Assembly: GCA_047974565.1 (NCBI GenBank)
Contig: JBKECN010000038.1
Location: forward strand, 1-64,000
Length of the DNA: 64,000 nt
Direction: 5' to 3'
Origin: JBDIAG01 sp047974565
Lineage (GTDB): Bacteria > Actinomycetota > Actinomycetes > Actinomycetales > CAWJMD01
The notes beneath the pieces are model-generated. The model had not been told where the DNA came from. It searched no databases and saw only the letters and a program-made list of their open reading frames with translations. The translations under genes and the position numbers were made by a program. Positions 23,199 to 31,946 of this stretch are shown one piece after another (positions within the stretch are counted from its first letter, which is position 1; each line of letters opens with the position of its first letter).

Positions 23199-24884
23199 TC
23201 AGGATGCCGGTTCTCGGCGCGCGACTCCGTCGCCGGGCGGTGCGCCGTCGGCTGTGACCGCGTCCTCATCCGTTCGAACGTCGACCTCATCGGTGACGGC
23301 GGCCTCCTGGTCGTGCCGGTGGCCGCGCCGCAGGTGGTGATGTCGCGGTTCGGGCATGATCTCGTTGGCTACCGACTTGTACAGCGACACCGCCATCCCG
23401 ATGAGCAGGATGGTGAAGGGCACCCCGGTGATGATCGCGACCTGCTGCACCGCCTCCAGGCCGCCCGCCAGCAGCAGGACGAAGGCGAAGAAGGCCACCA
23501 GCACACCCCATAGGACCTTCATCCTCCACCCGGGGTTCTGGTTGCCGTCCGAGGAGAGCATGGCCAGAACGAAGGCAGCCGAGTCGGCAGAGGTGATGAA
23601 GAAGGTGGCAATGAGGATCATCGCCAGCACAGATACGAAGCCACCCATGGGGAACTGATCGAGGGTGACGAACAGTGCAGTGTTGATGTTGTCCGAGACG
23701 GCGGTGGCGATGTCGGCTCCGCGGTACAGGTCCAGGTACAGGCCCGCGCCACCCATCACCGAGAACCACAGGAAGCTGAAGACGGACGGAACCAGGAGCA
23801 CCCCGAAGACGAACTCCCGGATGGTACGGCCCTTGGAGACGCGGGCGATGAACGTGCCCACCCACATGACCCACATCATCCACCAGGCCCAGTAGAACAG
23901 GGTCCAGCTCTGTAGCCAGGCTCGGTCTCCACCCTCCATGAACGCCCCTGAGGTGAAACTCATCCGCAGGAAGTTCTGCAGGTAGTTGCCGACCGACACC
24001 ACGAAGGTGTCGATGAGGAACAGGCCCGGCCCGAAGATCAGGACGAACGCCATGATGCCAACGAAGAGCGCGATGTTCGTGTTGCTCAGGTACTTGATGC
24101 CCTTGTTGAGCCCGGACAGTGCCGACGCCAGGAAGAGGCACATCACCACCACGATGATGACCACCTGCGCGGGGATTCCCTCGGGGATGCCGAACATGAA
24201 GTTGGCCCCGCTGTTGATCTGGGTGGCGCCGATGCCGAAGGACGTGGCGACGCCGAGTGCGGTGACGAAGATCGCCAGTACGTCGATGGCCTTGCCGATC
24301 GGGCCGTTGACCCGCTCGCCGAGCAACGGGTAGAAGGCCGAACTGATCAGGCCTCGCGCACCCTTGCGGAACTGGAAGTAGGCCAGGGCAAGCGCCACGA
24401 TGCCGTAGATCGCCCAGGCGTGCAGTCCCCAGTGGAAGAAGGTGTACTGCATGGCCAACTCGCCGGCTGCCTCGGTGCCGGCTGGGGCCAATCCCATCGG
24501 CGGGTTCGCGAAGTGGGTGACCGGCTCGGCCACGCCGAAGAAGACCAGGCCGATGCCCATCCCTGCGGAGAAGAGCATCGCCAGCCAGGAGACCGTGCTG
24601 AACTCAGGACGGTCGTCGTCCTTGCCCAGGCGGATGTGGCCGAAGCGGCTCAGGGCGAGGAAGAGCAGGAAGGCGATGAAGAGGGTCGTGGCCAGGATGT
24701 ACACCCAGCCGAAGGTGTCGATGATCACCGACAGGGCTGCGGAGTTGAACGACTTCATGCTGTCGGTGAAGAAGACTCCCCACAGGATGAAGATGCCGGC
24801 GACCACCAACGAGGCGACGAAGACCGCTCCCGGCTTGCCCTTGCTGTCCTGCTCGGCCTGCGACGTGTCCGTCGACTCACTCAT
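23199..24884 (-). CDS. BCCT-family transporter, probable glycine betaine
   Basis: A 561-residue transporter with 12 membrane segments. The signature FSAGMGIGLVFFGVAEPVTHF contains the Gly-Met-Gly-Ile-Gly substrate/sodium motif found in betaine carriers, and the tryptophan-rich WAWWMMWVMWVGTFIAR is followed by VSKGRTIREF. The C-terminal tail is long and hydrophilic, with a His/Arg-rich start (PEPRHHHLRRGHRHD) and many acidic residues, as in osmosensing BCCT proteins. The ATG at 24884 is preferred, though its Shine-Dalgarno (AGGGG) is modest. The betaine demethylation genes 2-6 kb away suggest uptake of betaine as nutrient or osmolyte. Confidence 0.9.
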   Translation of the reverse strand: MSESTDTSQAEQDSKGKPGAVFVASLVVAGIFILWGVFFTDSMKSFNSAALSVIIDTFGWVYILATTLFIAFLLFLALSRFGHIRLGKDDDRPEFSTVSWLAMLFSAGMGIGLVFFGVAEPVTHFANPPMGLAPAGTEAAGELAMQYTFFHWGLHAWAIYGIVALALAYFQFRKGARGLISSAFYPLLGERVNGPIGKAIDVLAIFVTALGVATSFGIGATQINSGANFMFGIPEGIPAQVVIIVVVMCLFLASALSGLNKGIKYLSNTNIALFVGIMAFVLIFGPGLFLIDTFVVSVGNYLQNFLRMSFTSGAFMEGGDRAWLQSWTLFYWAWWMMWVMWVGTFIARVSKGRTIREFVFGVLLVPSVFSFLWFSVMGGAGLYLDLYRGADIATAVSDNINTALFVTLDQFPMGGFVSVLAMILIATFFITSADSAAFVLAMLSSDGNQNPGWRMKVLWGVLVAFFAFVLLLAGGLEAVQQVAIITGVPFTILLIGMAVSLYKSVANEIMPEPRHHHLRRGHRHDQEAAVTDEVDVRTDEDAVTADGAPPGDGVARREPAS

Positions 24885-25407
24885 CGGGCACGCCCCTGTG
24901 CGTTCGAAGTGGGATTGCTCGGCTTGGTCTGCACCGTCGTTGTGAGCCGACTCCGATACCTGGCGCGGATCATCTTGTGCCTCCGGGAAGGTGAGGGGGA
25001 AAGGCCCGACCACAGCGTGACCCGCCCCGGTCCGAAATGCGGCCCACCCGCGGAGGCGATACGCCGCAGGCGGATGGGTCTGTGACGTGATCGACTGGGT
25101 GAGAACCAGCGAGAAGGGCTCGGGTGCGGCTGGGCCGCCAAGTCACCCGTCGAGGTGTCGCGCACCGGCGTCGAGACCGACTGCAGGACCCCGAAACCCC
25201 TCGACATCGAACTTGTATATCAGTGTGATTTGACGATGCTAGTGATCACCACACACAGCGTCAAGAGGTATGAGCCCACAATTCCGCGGAGTATCTTCGA
25301 AGCAAGATTCGTTGTATCCGAATGGTTATCGCCTACCAACGTGGAGGCATGGCAATGCTGCTAGAGCGAGTGCCGAGCACTGGGTACGCGCTCGGTAGGG
25401 TGGTCAC
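24885..25407. other. divergent intergenic region, AT-richer, BCCT and IclR promoters
   Basis: A 523-bp gap between divergent genes. The part 25200-25350 is clearly AT-richer than its surroundings, as expected for regulatory DNA. ATTCG-N7-CGAAT near 25306-25322 and CCGAGC-N11-GCTCGG at 25373-25395 are the inverted repeats seen. No ORF in the gap is convincing. Confidence 0.55.
25373..25407 (+). promoter_or_regulatory. iclR-type gene promoter with inverted repeat
   Basis: The inverted repeat CCGAGC-N11-GCTCGG (25373-25395) ends directly before the -10 box TAGGGT (25396-25401). The ATG follows 6 nt later at 25408, so the mRNA would be leaderless. The repeat is well placed for autorepression by the IclR protein. 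The role is inference. Confidence 0.5.
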
Positions 25408-26190
25408 ATGCAGACCACCGACGGCGCCGCTGCCACGACGCTCAATCAGTCGGTGATGAAGGCCATCCGGCTGCTGCAGGCCGCCGCCGCCGATGACAAC
25501 GCCAGCATCTCGTCACTGGCCAGAGCCACCGGCCTGCCCCGGGCGACCGCTCTGCGGCTCGTGCAGACTCTTGAGCACGAAGGCTTCCTGCTGCGGCTGC
25601 CCGGCGACGAGCGGGTGTTGCTCGGCCCCCAACTGCTCCAGCTGGTGCGCAACGCCGATTCGCAGGCCGTCGTTCAGGAGGTGGCCCGGCCGATCGTCAC
25701 CGAGGTGGTGGAGACCATCGGAGAAACGGTGACGCTCAGCCTGGTCGGCACCGACGGTGGCCTGGACCTGGTGGAACAGATCGACGCGCAGAACCAGCTC
25801 GGGCCGCGGTCGTGGATCGGGCAGCGATTCCCCTTGCATTGCAGTGCCAGCGGAAAGGTCTTGCTGGCTACCTGGGACGATCAGCGACTGGAACGCTTCC
25901 TCGCCGAGCCCCTGGAACAGTTCACCCCAGCGACCATCACCTCTGCGGATGCGCTCCGTCACGAGGTTCTCGCGGTCCGAGAGCACCGTTACGCCGTGGC
26001 GAGCGACGAGGAGGAGGAGGGGCTGACCGGAGTCGGCGCCGGCATCTACGCCAAGCCTGGCGAACTGCTCGCAGTGATCACCGCCAGCGCCCCCACTCAA
26101 CGGATGGACCTGCTGCGGGGACGCGAGGCGATTCAGCAACTGCTCAAGGCGGCCCGAACGATCGAGGCCGCACTGCGCCAAGGTCGCTGA
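25408..26190 (+). CDS. IclR-family transcriptional regulator
   Basis: A 260-residue regulator. The N-terminal winged helix reads SSLARATGLPRATALRLVQTLEHEGFL, and the effector domain has FPLHCSASGKVLLA and EGLTGVGAGIYA, all typical IclR landmarks. Divergent orientation from the BCCT transporter suggests it controls betaine uptake, and perhaps the demethylation genes downstream. The leaderless start is supported by the -10 box 6 nt before the ATG. Confidence 0.9.
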   Translation: MQTTDGAAATTLNQSVMKAIRLLQAAAADDNASISSLARATGLPRATALRLVQTLEHEGFLLRLPGDERVLLGPQLLQLVRNADSQAVVQEVARPIVTEVVETIGETVTLSLVGTDGGLDLVEQIDAQNQLGPRSWIGQRFPLHCSASGKVLLATWDDQRLERFLAEPLEQFTPATITSADALRHEVLAVREHRYAVASDEEEEGLTGVGAGIYAKPGELLAVITASAPTQRMDLLRGREAIQQLLKAARTIEAALRQGR

Positions 26191-26209
26191 GAGCCAGCGA
26201 CTCTCAGCG
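26185..26209. terminator. convergent hairpin over two stop codons
   Basis: CGCTGAGAG (26185-26193) pairs perfectly with CTCTCAGCG (26201-26209) around a 7-nt loop. The stem includes the stop codons of both the IclR gene and the convergent DUF2306 gene. It probably serves as a bidirectional terminator. Confidence 0.65.
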
Positions 26210-26830
26210 CGCCACGGCAGCGTTACTCTGGCGTGCGCGGCTGCGAGTCGTACTCACCCACCACTGCGCGATCAGCAGATTGGGTACCCACGACAACCAC
26301 GCCACCGCCGGGTAGGCGAAGTCGAGGGGGATCCCGAAGCCCTGCGCCGCACCGAGGTACACACGCAACGTGACGGCGGCCAGACACAGGGCGAGGGACC
26401 GGATGGCCCAGACCTGATGAGCCCGAATCCGGCGACCTCGCGCGGCGGTCGCGGCGGCCAGCGAACTCCACGTCCACAGCACCGCAGCCAGCGCGAAGCC
26501 GGCCCCGGCGACCGCCCCGTTGGCAGTACCGAACGCGGCGAGAAGTCCCGATGATCCGGCGATCACGGCCGCGACGACGTATCCGCGACCGATCCAGCGG
26601 TGCAGACGATGGTGTCGGCGCACCCGGGGCAGCACCTGCCAGGGGACGAGTAGTAGCGCGATCGAGCCGGACAACACATGCACCCGAACCGCCAGCGGAA
26701 GCGCGTTCAGTTGCACCGTGGGAGCCACAAACGTAAAGCCTGTGGCAACCAGGTAGAGACCGACCCCGCCGATCAGCAGGCAGCCGAGGATCAACAGGGT
26801 CGACAGGCCGGCGCGCAATGTTGTGGTCAT
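26204..26830 (-). CDS. DUF2306-type integral membrane protein
   Basis: A 208-residue membrane protein with about six hydrophobic helices. The family pattern is visible in VHVLSGSIALLLVPWQVLP, HRLHRWIGRGYVVAAVIAG and RAHQVWAIRSLALCLAAVTLRV, where conserved His residues lie near membrane borders and may bind a cofactor. The function of the family is not established. Start codons GTG 26836, GTG 26833 and ATG 26830 are all possible; the ATG is used here. It is separated from the betaine genes by 137 bp and is probably unrelated to them. Confidence 0.8.
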   Translation of the reverse strand: MTTTLRAGLSTLLILGCLLIGGVGLYLVATGFTFVAPTVQLNALPLAVRVHVLSGSIALLLVPWQVLPRVRRHHRLHRWIGRGYVVAAVIAGSSGLLAAFGTANGAVAGAGFALAAVLWTWSSLAAATAARGRRIRAHQVWAIRSLALCLAAVTLRVYLGAAQGFGIPLDFAYPAVAWLSWVPNLLIAQWWVSTTRSRARQSNAAVAR

Positions 26831-26967
26831 CACCACATCGTCCGGTGATGCCTCTCACCCGAGTATCGGGGTCACCCCCCTGGCAACCCGAAGTCCAGCC
26901 GGGAGTTTCCCTGGCCAAGGATCGATCTGGTGCGCTGGTCGGGCCCAACCCGGGGCGCCGACCAGGC

Positions 26968-29019
26968 TCAGACGGCGACGGCGAGCCGCAGCGCATCGTA
27001 GATGGCAGCATGAATATTCCTGCTGGACACCGCATCTCCAATCCGGAACAACTGATAACCGCCTGCTGGATTGCGCACCAGGGTCTGCGGTCGGACCTCG
27101 ACCAGAGCGTCGTAGTCGACCGCTCCGGAGTTACTGGCTCCTGGAAGCAGCTCGGTGTAGAGATCGGCGTTGGGCAAGGTGCCGTGCTCGACCACGACGT
27201 GGTCGACGACACGGGTCACCTCCCGATCCGCATACTCGCTCCACAGCGTGGCCACGAGCTTGCCCGCCTCACCTCGCTCGACCCGGCGCAGGTAGTAGGG
27301 CAGGCTCACCCGCACATCATGCTCGGCGAAGAGCTTGAGGTAGGCGGGCGAGTTCATCGATCCCACCTCCACACCGATGGTGCGTTCGGGGGTGACGTAC
27401 TCCACCGAGCAGCCTCGCTCCAACAGGGCCTCGACAGCATCCAAGGCCTGGTGACCGCCGTGATCGTCGAAGACCAGGACGTCACCGGTGAAGCGCACAC
27501 TGCGGTCGAGGACGTCCCAGGTGTCTCGTACCAGGGAAGCCCCGGACTGGAGCACCTCGGTGTTCGGCATCCCTCCGGTGGCGACGATCACCACGTCCGG
27601 GCTCAGAGCGAGAATGTCTGCGGCTTCGGCGTACTCGCCCAGCCGCAGTTCGACCCCGTGCCGACGAAGCTCCTGAAGGCGCCAGTCGACGATGCCGATG
27701 AGATCTCCGCGGTGGCGGGATCCGGTGAGGAGGCGAAGTTGCCCCCCGACCGTGTCGGAGGCCTCGAACAGGGTGACCTGGTGACCTCGGGCGCCGAGAA
27801 CGCGGGCCGCTTCCAGTCCGCCGGGGCCGGCGCCGACGACCACCACTCGCTTGCTCGGCCCGTCCGAGGGTTCGATCTCGTGGGGCAGGGTCTGCTCCCG
27901 CCCGGCCGCCGGATTGTGCACGCACTTGGCGTCGCCGGAGGCGTAGATCGCGTCCAGGCAGTAGTTCGCGCCGACGCATGGCCGGATCCGGTCCTCTTCT
28001 CCCCTGGCGATCTTGTTGACCAGGTGCGGATCGGCGATCTGCGCTCGGGTCATGCCGACAAGATCCAGCAGACCCTCACGCACGGCGTACCGGGCGGTGG
28101 CCACGTCGGCGATCCGCGAGGCGTGCATCACCGGGACGGAGATCTTCTGCTTGATCGTGGCCGTCCAGTCGAGGAAGGGTGCGGCCGGGGTCCCCATTGA
28201 TGGAATGACCTGTGCGAGCGTCTGATCCGACTCGATGGCGCCCTTGATCGTGGAGACCACATCGATGCCGTCGTCAATGAAGGCCTGCAGGGCCTGCACG
28301 CCCTCGTCCACCGGTAGCGCCCCGGGACGATCGTCCTCGATCATCAGGCGCAGGCCCACGATGAAATCCGGCCCCACTGCGGATCGGACCGAGGACACGA
28401 TGCGACGGGGGAATGTCAGGCGGGCCTCCAGCGAACCCCCGAGCTCGTCGTCGCGCTGATTGGTCCATGACGAGATGAACGAGTCGAAGAGATGACCGTA
28501 GGCCTGCAACTCAATGCCGTCCAGGCCGGCCTGCTGGCATCGCTGGGCCGCCGAGACGAAATCGTCGACGATGCGGTCCAGATCCCAGTCCTCGGCCTGC
28601 TTGGGAAAGGCCCGGTGGGCGGGCTCTCGCAGCGGGCTGGCCGACACCGTCGGCAGCCAGTCGGCGGTGTAATTGGAGGTCCGGCGGCCCAGGTGCGTCA
28701 CCTGGCACATCACCGCGGCACCGTTCTCGTGCACGTCATCAGCCAGGCGCGCCATCCAGGGCACGATCTCGTCCCGGTACAGATGCAGGTTGCCGAAGGC
28801 CGGGGCGCTGTCGCGAGCCACGATCGCCGAGCCGCCCATCATCGTCAGCGCCACCCCACCCCGGGCCTTCTCCCGGTGATACAGCCGGTAGCGATCCTTC
28901 GGCAGCCCGTCCTCGCCGTAGGCGGGCTCGTGTGACGTGCTCACCACCCGGTTGCGAAGCCGCACCGTCTTGAGCGTGAAGGGCTGCAACAGTGGATCTG
29001 TGGAAGCGGGAAGTCCCAT
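26968..29019 (-). CDS. dgcA: NADH:flavin oxidoreductase, dimethylglycine dehydrogenase DgcA-like
   Basis: A 683-residue flavoprotein. Residues 1 to about 360 are an old-yellow-enzyme-type FMN barrel (LRNRVVSTSH, DGIELQAYGHLFDSFISSW). The cysteine stretch CVGANYCLDAIYASGDAKC probably holds an Fe-S cluster. From about residue 395 a nucleotide-binding domain follows (VVVVGAGPGGLEAARVLG). This architecture matches trimethylamine-dehydrogenase-type enzymes and DgcA, which oxidises dimethylglycine to sarcosine in glycine betaine catabolism. The genes for the betaine oxygenase and its reductase are next to it, supporting that role. No DgcB-like Fe-S partner is visible in the window. Confidence 0.82.
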   Translation of the reverse strand: MGLPASTDPLLQPFTLKTVRLRNRVVSTSHEPAYGEDGLPKDRYRLYHREKARGGVALTMMGGSAIVARDSAPAFGNLHLYRDEIVPWMARLADDVHENGAAVMCQVTHLGRRTSNYTADWLPTVSASPLREPAHRAFPKQAEDWDLDRIVDDFVSAAQRCQQAGLDGIELQAYGHLFDSFISSWTNQRDDELGGSLEARLTFPRRIVSSVRSAVGPDFIVGLRLMIEDDRPGALPVDEGVQALQAFIDDGIDVVSTIKGAIESDQTLAQVIPSMGTPAAPFLDWTATIKQKISVPVMHASRIADVATARYAVREGLLDLVGMTRAQIADPHLVNKIARGEEDRIRPCVGANYCLDAIYASGDAKCVHNPAAGREQTLPHEIEPSDGPSKRVVVVGAGPGGLEAARVLGARGHQVTLFEASDTVGGQLRLLTGSRHRGDLIGIVDWRLQELRRHGVELRLGEYAEAADILALSPDVVIVATGGMPNTEVLQSGASLVRDTWDVLDRSVRFTGDVLVFDDHGGHQALDAVEALLERGCSVEYVTPERTIGVEVGSMNSPAYLKLFAEHDVRVSLPYYLRRVERGEAGKLVATLWSEYADREVTRVVDHVVVEHGTLPNADLYTELLPGASNSGAVDYDALVEVRPQTLVRNPAGGYQLFRIGDAVSSRNIHAAIYDALRLAVAV

Positions 29020-29051
29020 GACCTGCTCCTGGTACCTGGGTCGGCGGTCGT

Positions 29052-30200
29052 TCAGAGCTCGAGGCTCAGATTGCTGGTGGGCGATGAACAGCAGATGAGG
29101 ATCTTGTTCTGAGCGATCTCTCGTGGACGGATTCCTCCATTGTGCTGCATGTCCACGGTGCCCGACAGCATCGTCGTCTTACAGGTGCCACACATACCCT
29201 GCCCGCACGAGGACGGCGGGTTGAGTCCGGCGGCGAAGGCCGCGTCCAGCACGCTCTCGCCCGCAGCGCATTCGATGGTGCGCCCGCTGCGCACGAAGTT
29301 GACCGAGAAGCTCGTGGGCTCCGGCTCGGCTTCGAGTTCAACCGACGGTGTGGCGGACCAGTCGCGAACGGTGAGGTCCTCGAACGTGAACGATTCCTCG
29401 TGGTAGTGCCGCAGATCCACGCCTAGCTGGCCGAGCATGGTTCGCACCGCTGCCATGTAGGGCTTGGGCCCGCAGCAGTACACCGTCCGCTCGGCCAGAT
29501 CCGGCGCGAGCAGCAGGAGCATCTCCGGGGTGAGGAAGCCGCGCAGGCCATCCCATGGCTCGTGCGGGGAGTCGTTCTCGCAGACGTTGACCACCCCTAT
29601 GCTGCGCACGGTGCTGGCCATGGCACGTAACTCGTTGCGGAAGATGATGTCCGACGGTGTGCGGGCACTGTGCACGAAGACCACGTCGGCGCCCGAGCCC
29701 AGGTCGTAGAAGGTGCGGGTCATCGACATCAACGGGGTGATGCCGCTGCCCCCGGACAGGAAGAGGTACTTGTTCGAGGTCTGACCGGTGGTGGTGAAGC
29801 TGCCGAACGGCCCGTAGGCCGAGATCCGCTGGCCCGGACGCATCGTGTCGTGCAGCCAGTTCGAGACCAAGCCCCCTGGCTGACGCTTGACGGTGATACC
29901 CAGCAGGTACGGACGGGTGGGCGGGGTGGAGATGGTGTAGCAGCGGCTCACCGGGACGCCGTCGATCTGCAACTGCAACGTGACGAACTGACCGGGCTCG
30001 TGGGTGAACTGCGCCGGCTCGGCCGGCTCGAACAGGAACGACTTCACATCGTGGGTGATGTCCTGCACCTGCCGACACACCAAGGTCGAATCGTCGGTAT
30101 CACCCCAGGACGGCAAGCTCAGCGGATGCGGCGCACCTGGCTCCTGGGACTGCTGACCGAGCACGCCGACGGCGGCCGGGGCGTCGTCGACAACGGACAT
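29052..30200 (-). CDS. gbcB: glycine betaine monooxygenase reductase subunit
   Basis: A 382-residue hybrid-cluster-type ferredoxin reductase. Order of domains: FAD-binding (SRCYTISTPP near residue 85), NAD-binding (YLFLSGGSGITPLMSM; YCCGPKPYMAAV) and a C-terminal plant-type [2Fe-2S] ferredoxin domain with CGQGMCGTC and a final Cys pair (ILICCS). It passes electrons from NADH to the Rieske oxygenase GbcA encoded divergently. The ATG at 30200 is chosen for its GAGGAAGG site. The same frame is open for 30 more codons upstream. It is followed after 32 bp by the dgcA-like gene. Confidence 0.88.
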   Translation of the reverse strand: MSVVDDAPAAVGVLGQQSQEPGAPHPLSLPSWGDTDDSTLVCRQVQDITHDVKSFLFEPAEPAQFTHEPGQFVTLQLQIDGVPVSRCYTISTPPTRPYLLGITVKRQPGGLVSNWLHDTMRPGQRISAYGPFGSFTTTGQTSNKYLFLSGGSGITPLMSMTRTFYDLGSGADVVFVHSARTPSDIIFRNELRAMASTVRSIGVVNVCENDSPHEPWDGLRGFLTPEMLLLLAPDLAERTVYCCGPKPYMAAVRTMLGQLGVDLRHYHEESFTFEDLTVRDWSATPSVELEAEPEPTSFSVNFVRSGRTIECAAGESVLDAAFAAGLNPPSSCGQGMCGTCKTTMLSGTVDMQHNGGIRPREIAQNKILICCSSPTSNLSLEL

Positions 30201-30223
30201 CGCAACACCTTCCTCTACGACGA

Positions 30224-30245
30224 AGGCCCGCAGCGACGCGGGCCT
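30224..30245 (-). promoter_or_regulatory. 8-bp leader hairpin before gbcB
   Basis: AGGCCCGC (30224-30231) and GCGGGCCT (30238-30245) form a perfect 8-bp stem with a 6-nt loop. It ends about 10 bp before the gbcB Shine-Dalgarno on the minus strand. It could modulate translation; no evidence beyond position and symmetry. Confidence 0.45.
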
Positions 30246-30262
30246 CAACTCGCTATGGAGGC

Positions 30263-30279
30263 TGCCCATTAGATGGGCA
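30263..30279. promoter_or_regulatory. palindrome TGCCCA-N5-TGGGCA, candidate operator
   Basis: A perfect 17-bp inverted repeat 63 bp upstream of the gbcB start. Its dimension suits a GntR/FCD-type or similar dimeric regulator; two such regulator genes lie 1.7-2.5 kb away. The regulator is not identified by the sequence. Confidence 0.4.
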
Positions 30280-30515
30280 CTCCTGATCATTCAATGGAAG
30301 CGTAAGGCCCGACGACAGTTTGAGCAAGGGGGTGGAGCACACCTCAGTGGACATCTCTCAGCGGGCGGCTGCCGGGAGAGCGCTCGGGTTGAACCGCTTA
30401 TATCGTCAGCTAACGCCGCCGAGATTCGCCCGAAGAGGGCTATGCGGCGCAGCGCAGGTGCGGAGAATGACTCTCTTGGAAACCTTGACGACCGGCTGAG
30501 CGCTGGTGTTCACTT

Positions 30516-30531
30516 GATGGATAGTTCCATC
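30516..30531. promoter_or_regulatory. palindrome GATGGA-N4-TCCATC, candidate gbcA operator
   Basis: A perfect 16-bp inverted repeat 80 bp upstream of the gbcA start, overlapping TTGATG (30514-30519), which could be a -35 box. It shares the ATGG/CCAT half with the palindrome at 30263-30279 in the opposite arrangement. A regulatory role is inference. Confidence 0.4.
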
Positions 30532-30610
30532 CGCCTGGCGATAAAGCGCAGCAACGTAGGGACTTCAGTAGGCGCCGTACCCCGGCATCGGTCTCATCAG
30601 GGAGCCCTCC

Positions 30611-31885
30611 ATGGTCCTCGACCTCGCACAGACCTCGCGTCCCACGTCCCAGGTGGGTGAACTGGTCGCCCGTCGTCAGCCCGGCTACAGCCTCGAGGCG
30701 CCGTTCTACTCCAGTCAGGAGATCTACGACCTGGACCTGGACGGCATCTTCTCCAGGCACTGGCTGTTCGTTGCCACCGAAGCCGAGATCCCCGAGCCGG
30801 GGGATTACGTCACCGTCGAAGTCGGCGGCTCATCGGTGATCATCGTGCGAGACGACGACGAAGGCGTGCGCGCGTTCCACAATGTGTGCCGGCACCGCGG
30901 GTCCCGCATCCTCGACGATGTCTGCGGCAGCGTGGGCAATATCGTCTGCCCCTACCACCGGTGGACCTATGGCGTGGACGGCAGCCTGCTGCACGCAGAC
31001 AACCAGCCGGCGAGCATGGACCGGCGCACCCTGGGCCTGCGGTCGGTCCACGCGCGCACCGTCTCTGGGCTCATCTTCATCTGCCTTGCCCAGTACCCCC
31101 CGGACGACTTCGACGAGGTGATGGATCGGGTCCAGCCCTACCTGGCGCCCTACGACCTCGCTCACGCCAAAGTGGCCCACCAGGTCGACCTGATCGAAGA
31201 GGGCAACTGGAAACTCGTCATGGAGAACAACCGGGAGTGCTACCACTGCGACGGGCACCCCGAGTTGATCACCGCGTACTTCCCGCTGCACAACTACACC
31301 GGGGACGACCTGCCACCTCGGCTCAAGCACGTCTGGGAGCGTTTCGAGAAGGCCTCGGCCGATCTGGAGGTCGCCTGCCGGGTACAGGGGATCCCGGTCG
31401 AGCGGATGCGCGAACTCGACAACCGGCCAACCGGTTTCATGGTGATGCACAGCCCCCTCGATGGAGTCGGCAAGTCATATCAGCCCGGCGGGGAAGCCAG
31501 CTGCACCATGAAGCTGGGATCGATCGCCGACGAGCGGTTCGGAGACCTGCACCTGCACCTGCAGCCGAACGCCTGGTTCCACATGCTCTCTGACAACGCC
31601 GTGGTGTTCTCGGTGCTGCCGATCAGCCCGACCAGGTCGTTGCTGCGCACCACCTGGCTCGTTCACGCAGACGCTCAGGAGGGGCGGGACTATGACCGGG
31701 AGTCCCTGATCCGGGTGTGGTCGGCAACCAACTCCCAGGACAATGCCTTCGTCGCCCGGACCCAGCGCGGGGTGAGCGATCCTGCCTACCAGCCCGGCCC
31801 GTACTCCGAGGTCGAAGGTGACGTGGAGGCCTTCGTCGCCTGGTACATCAATCGACTTTCGGCTCACCTTGGGCTGACTGCCTGA
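30611..31885 (+). CDS. gbcA: glycine betaine monooxygenase, Rieske oxygenase subunit
   Basis: A 424-residue aromatic-ring-hydroxylating-type oxygenase alpha subunit. The Rieske [2Fe-2S] ligands appear as C-x-H-x17-C-x2-H (CRHRG...CPYHRW, about residues 92-116). The catalytic non-haem iron region is ENNRECYHCDGHPELITAYF. The pattern fits the quaternary-ammonium branch (GbcA, stachydrine demethylase, carnitine oxygenase). The nearby BCCT transporter and dimethylglycine-oxidoreductase-like gene favour glycine betaine, which it would demethylate to dimethylglycine and formaldehyde. Stachydrine or carnitine remain possible. The ATG at 30611 is preceded by GGGAGCC. Confidence 0.88.
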   Translation: MVLDLAQTSRPTSQVGELVARRQPGYSLEAPFYSSQEIYDLDLDGIFSRHWLFVATEAEIPEPGDYVTVEVGGSSVIIVRDDDEGVRAFHNVCRHRGSRILDDVCGSVGNIVCPYHRWTYGVDGSLLHADNQPASMDRRTLGLRSVHARTVSGLIFICLAQYPPDDFDEVMDRVQPYLAPYDLAHAKVAHQVDLIEEGNWKLVMENNRECYHCDGHPELITAYFPLHNYTGDDLPPRLKHVWERFEKASADLEVACRVQGIPVERMRELDNRPTGFMVMHSPLDGVGKSYQPGGEASCTMKLGSIADERFGDLHLHLQPNAWFHMLSDNAVVFSVLPISPTRSLLRTTWLVHADAQEGRDYDRESLIRVWSATNSQDNAFVARTQRGVSDPAYQPGPYSEVEGDVEAFVAWYINRLSAHLGLTA

Positions 31886-31946
31886 GTTCTCACGAGCCCC
31901 CGGAGTTACCCGACGGACCAACGTGCATTCGGCGCAACCGAGTGCC

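Larger units (their letters stand above)
30201..30610. other. divergent gbcB-gbcA control region with three inverted repeats
   Basis: A 410-bp region between the reductase and oxygenase genes. It contains the hairpin AGGCCCGC-N6-GCGGGCCT (30224-30245) in the gbcB leader, the palindrome TGCCCA-N5-TGGGCA (30263-30279) and GATGGA-N4-TCCATC (30516-30531) before gbcA. No gene is supported here. Confidence 0.7.
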
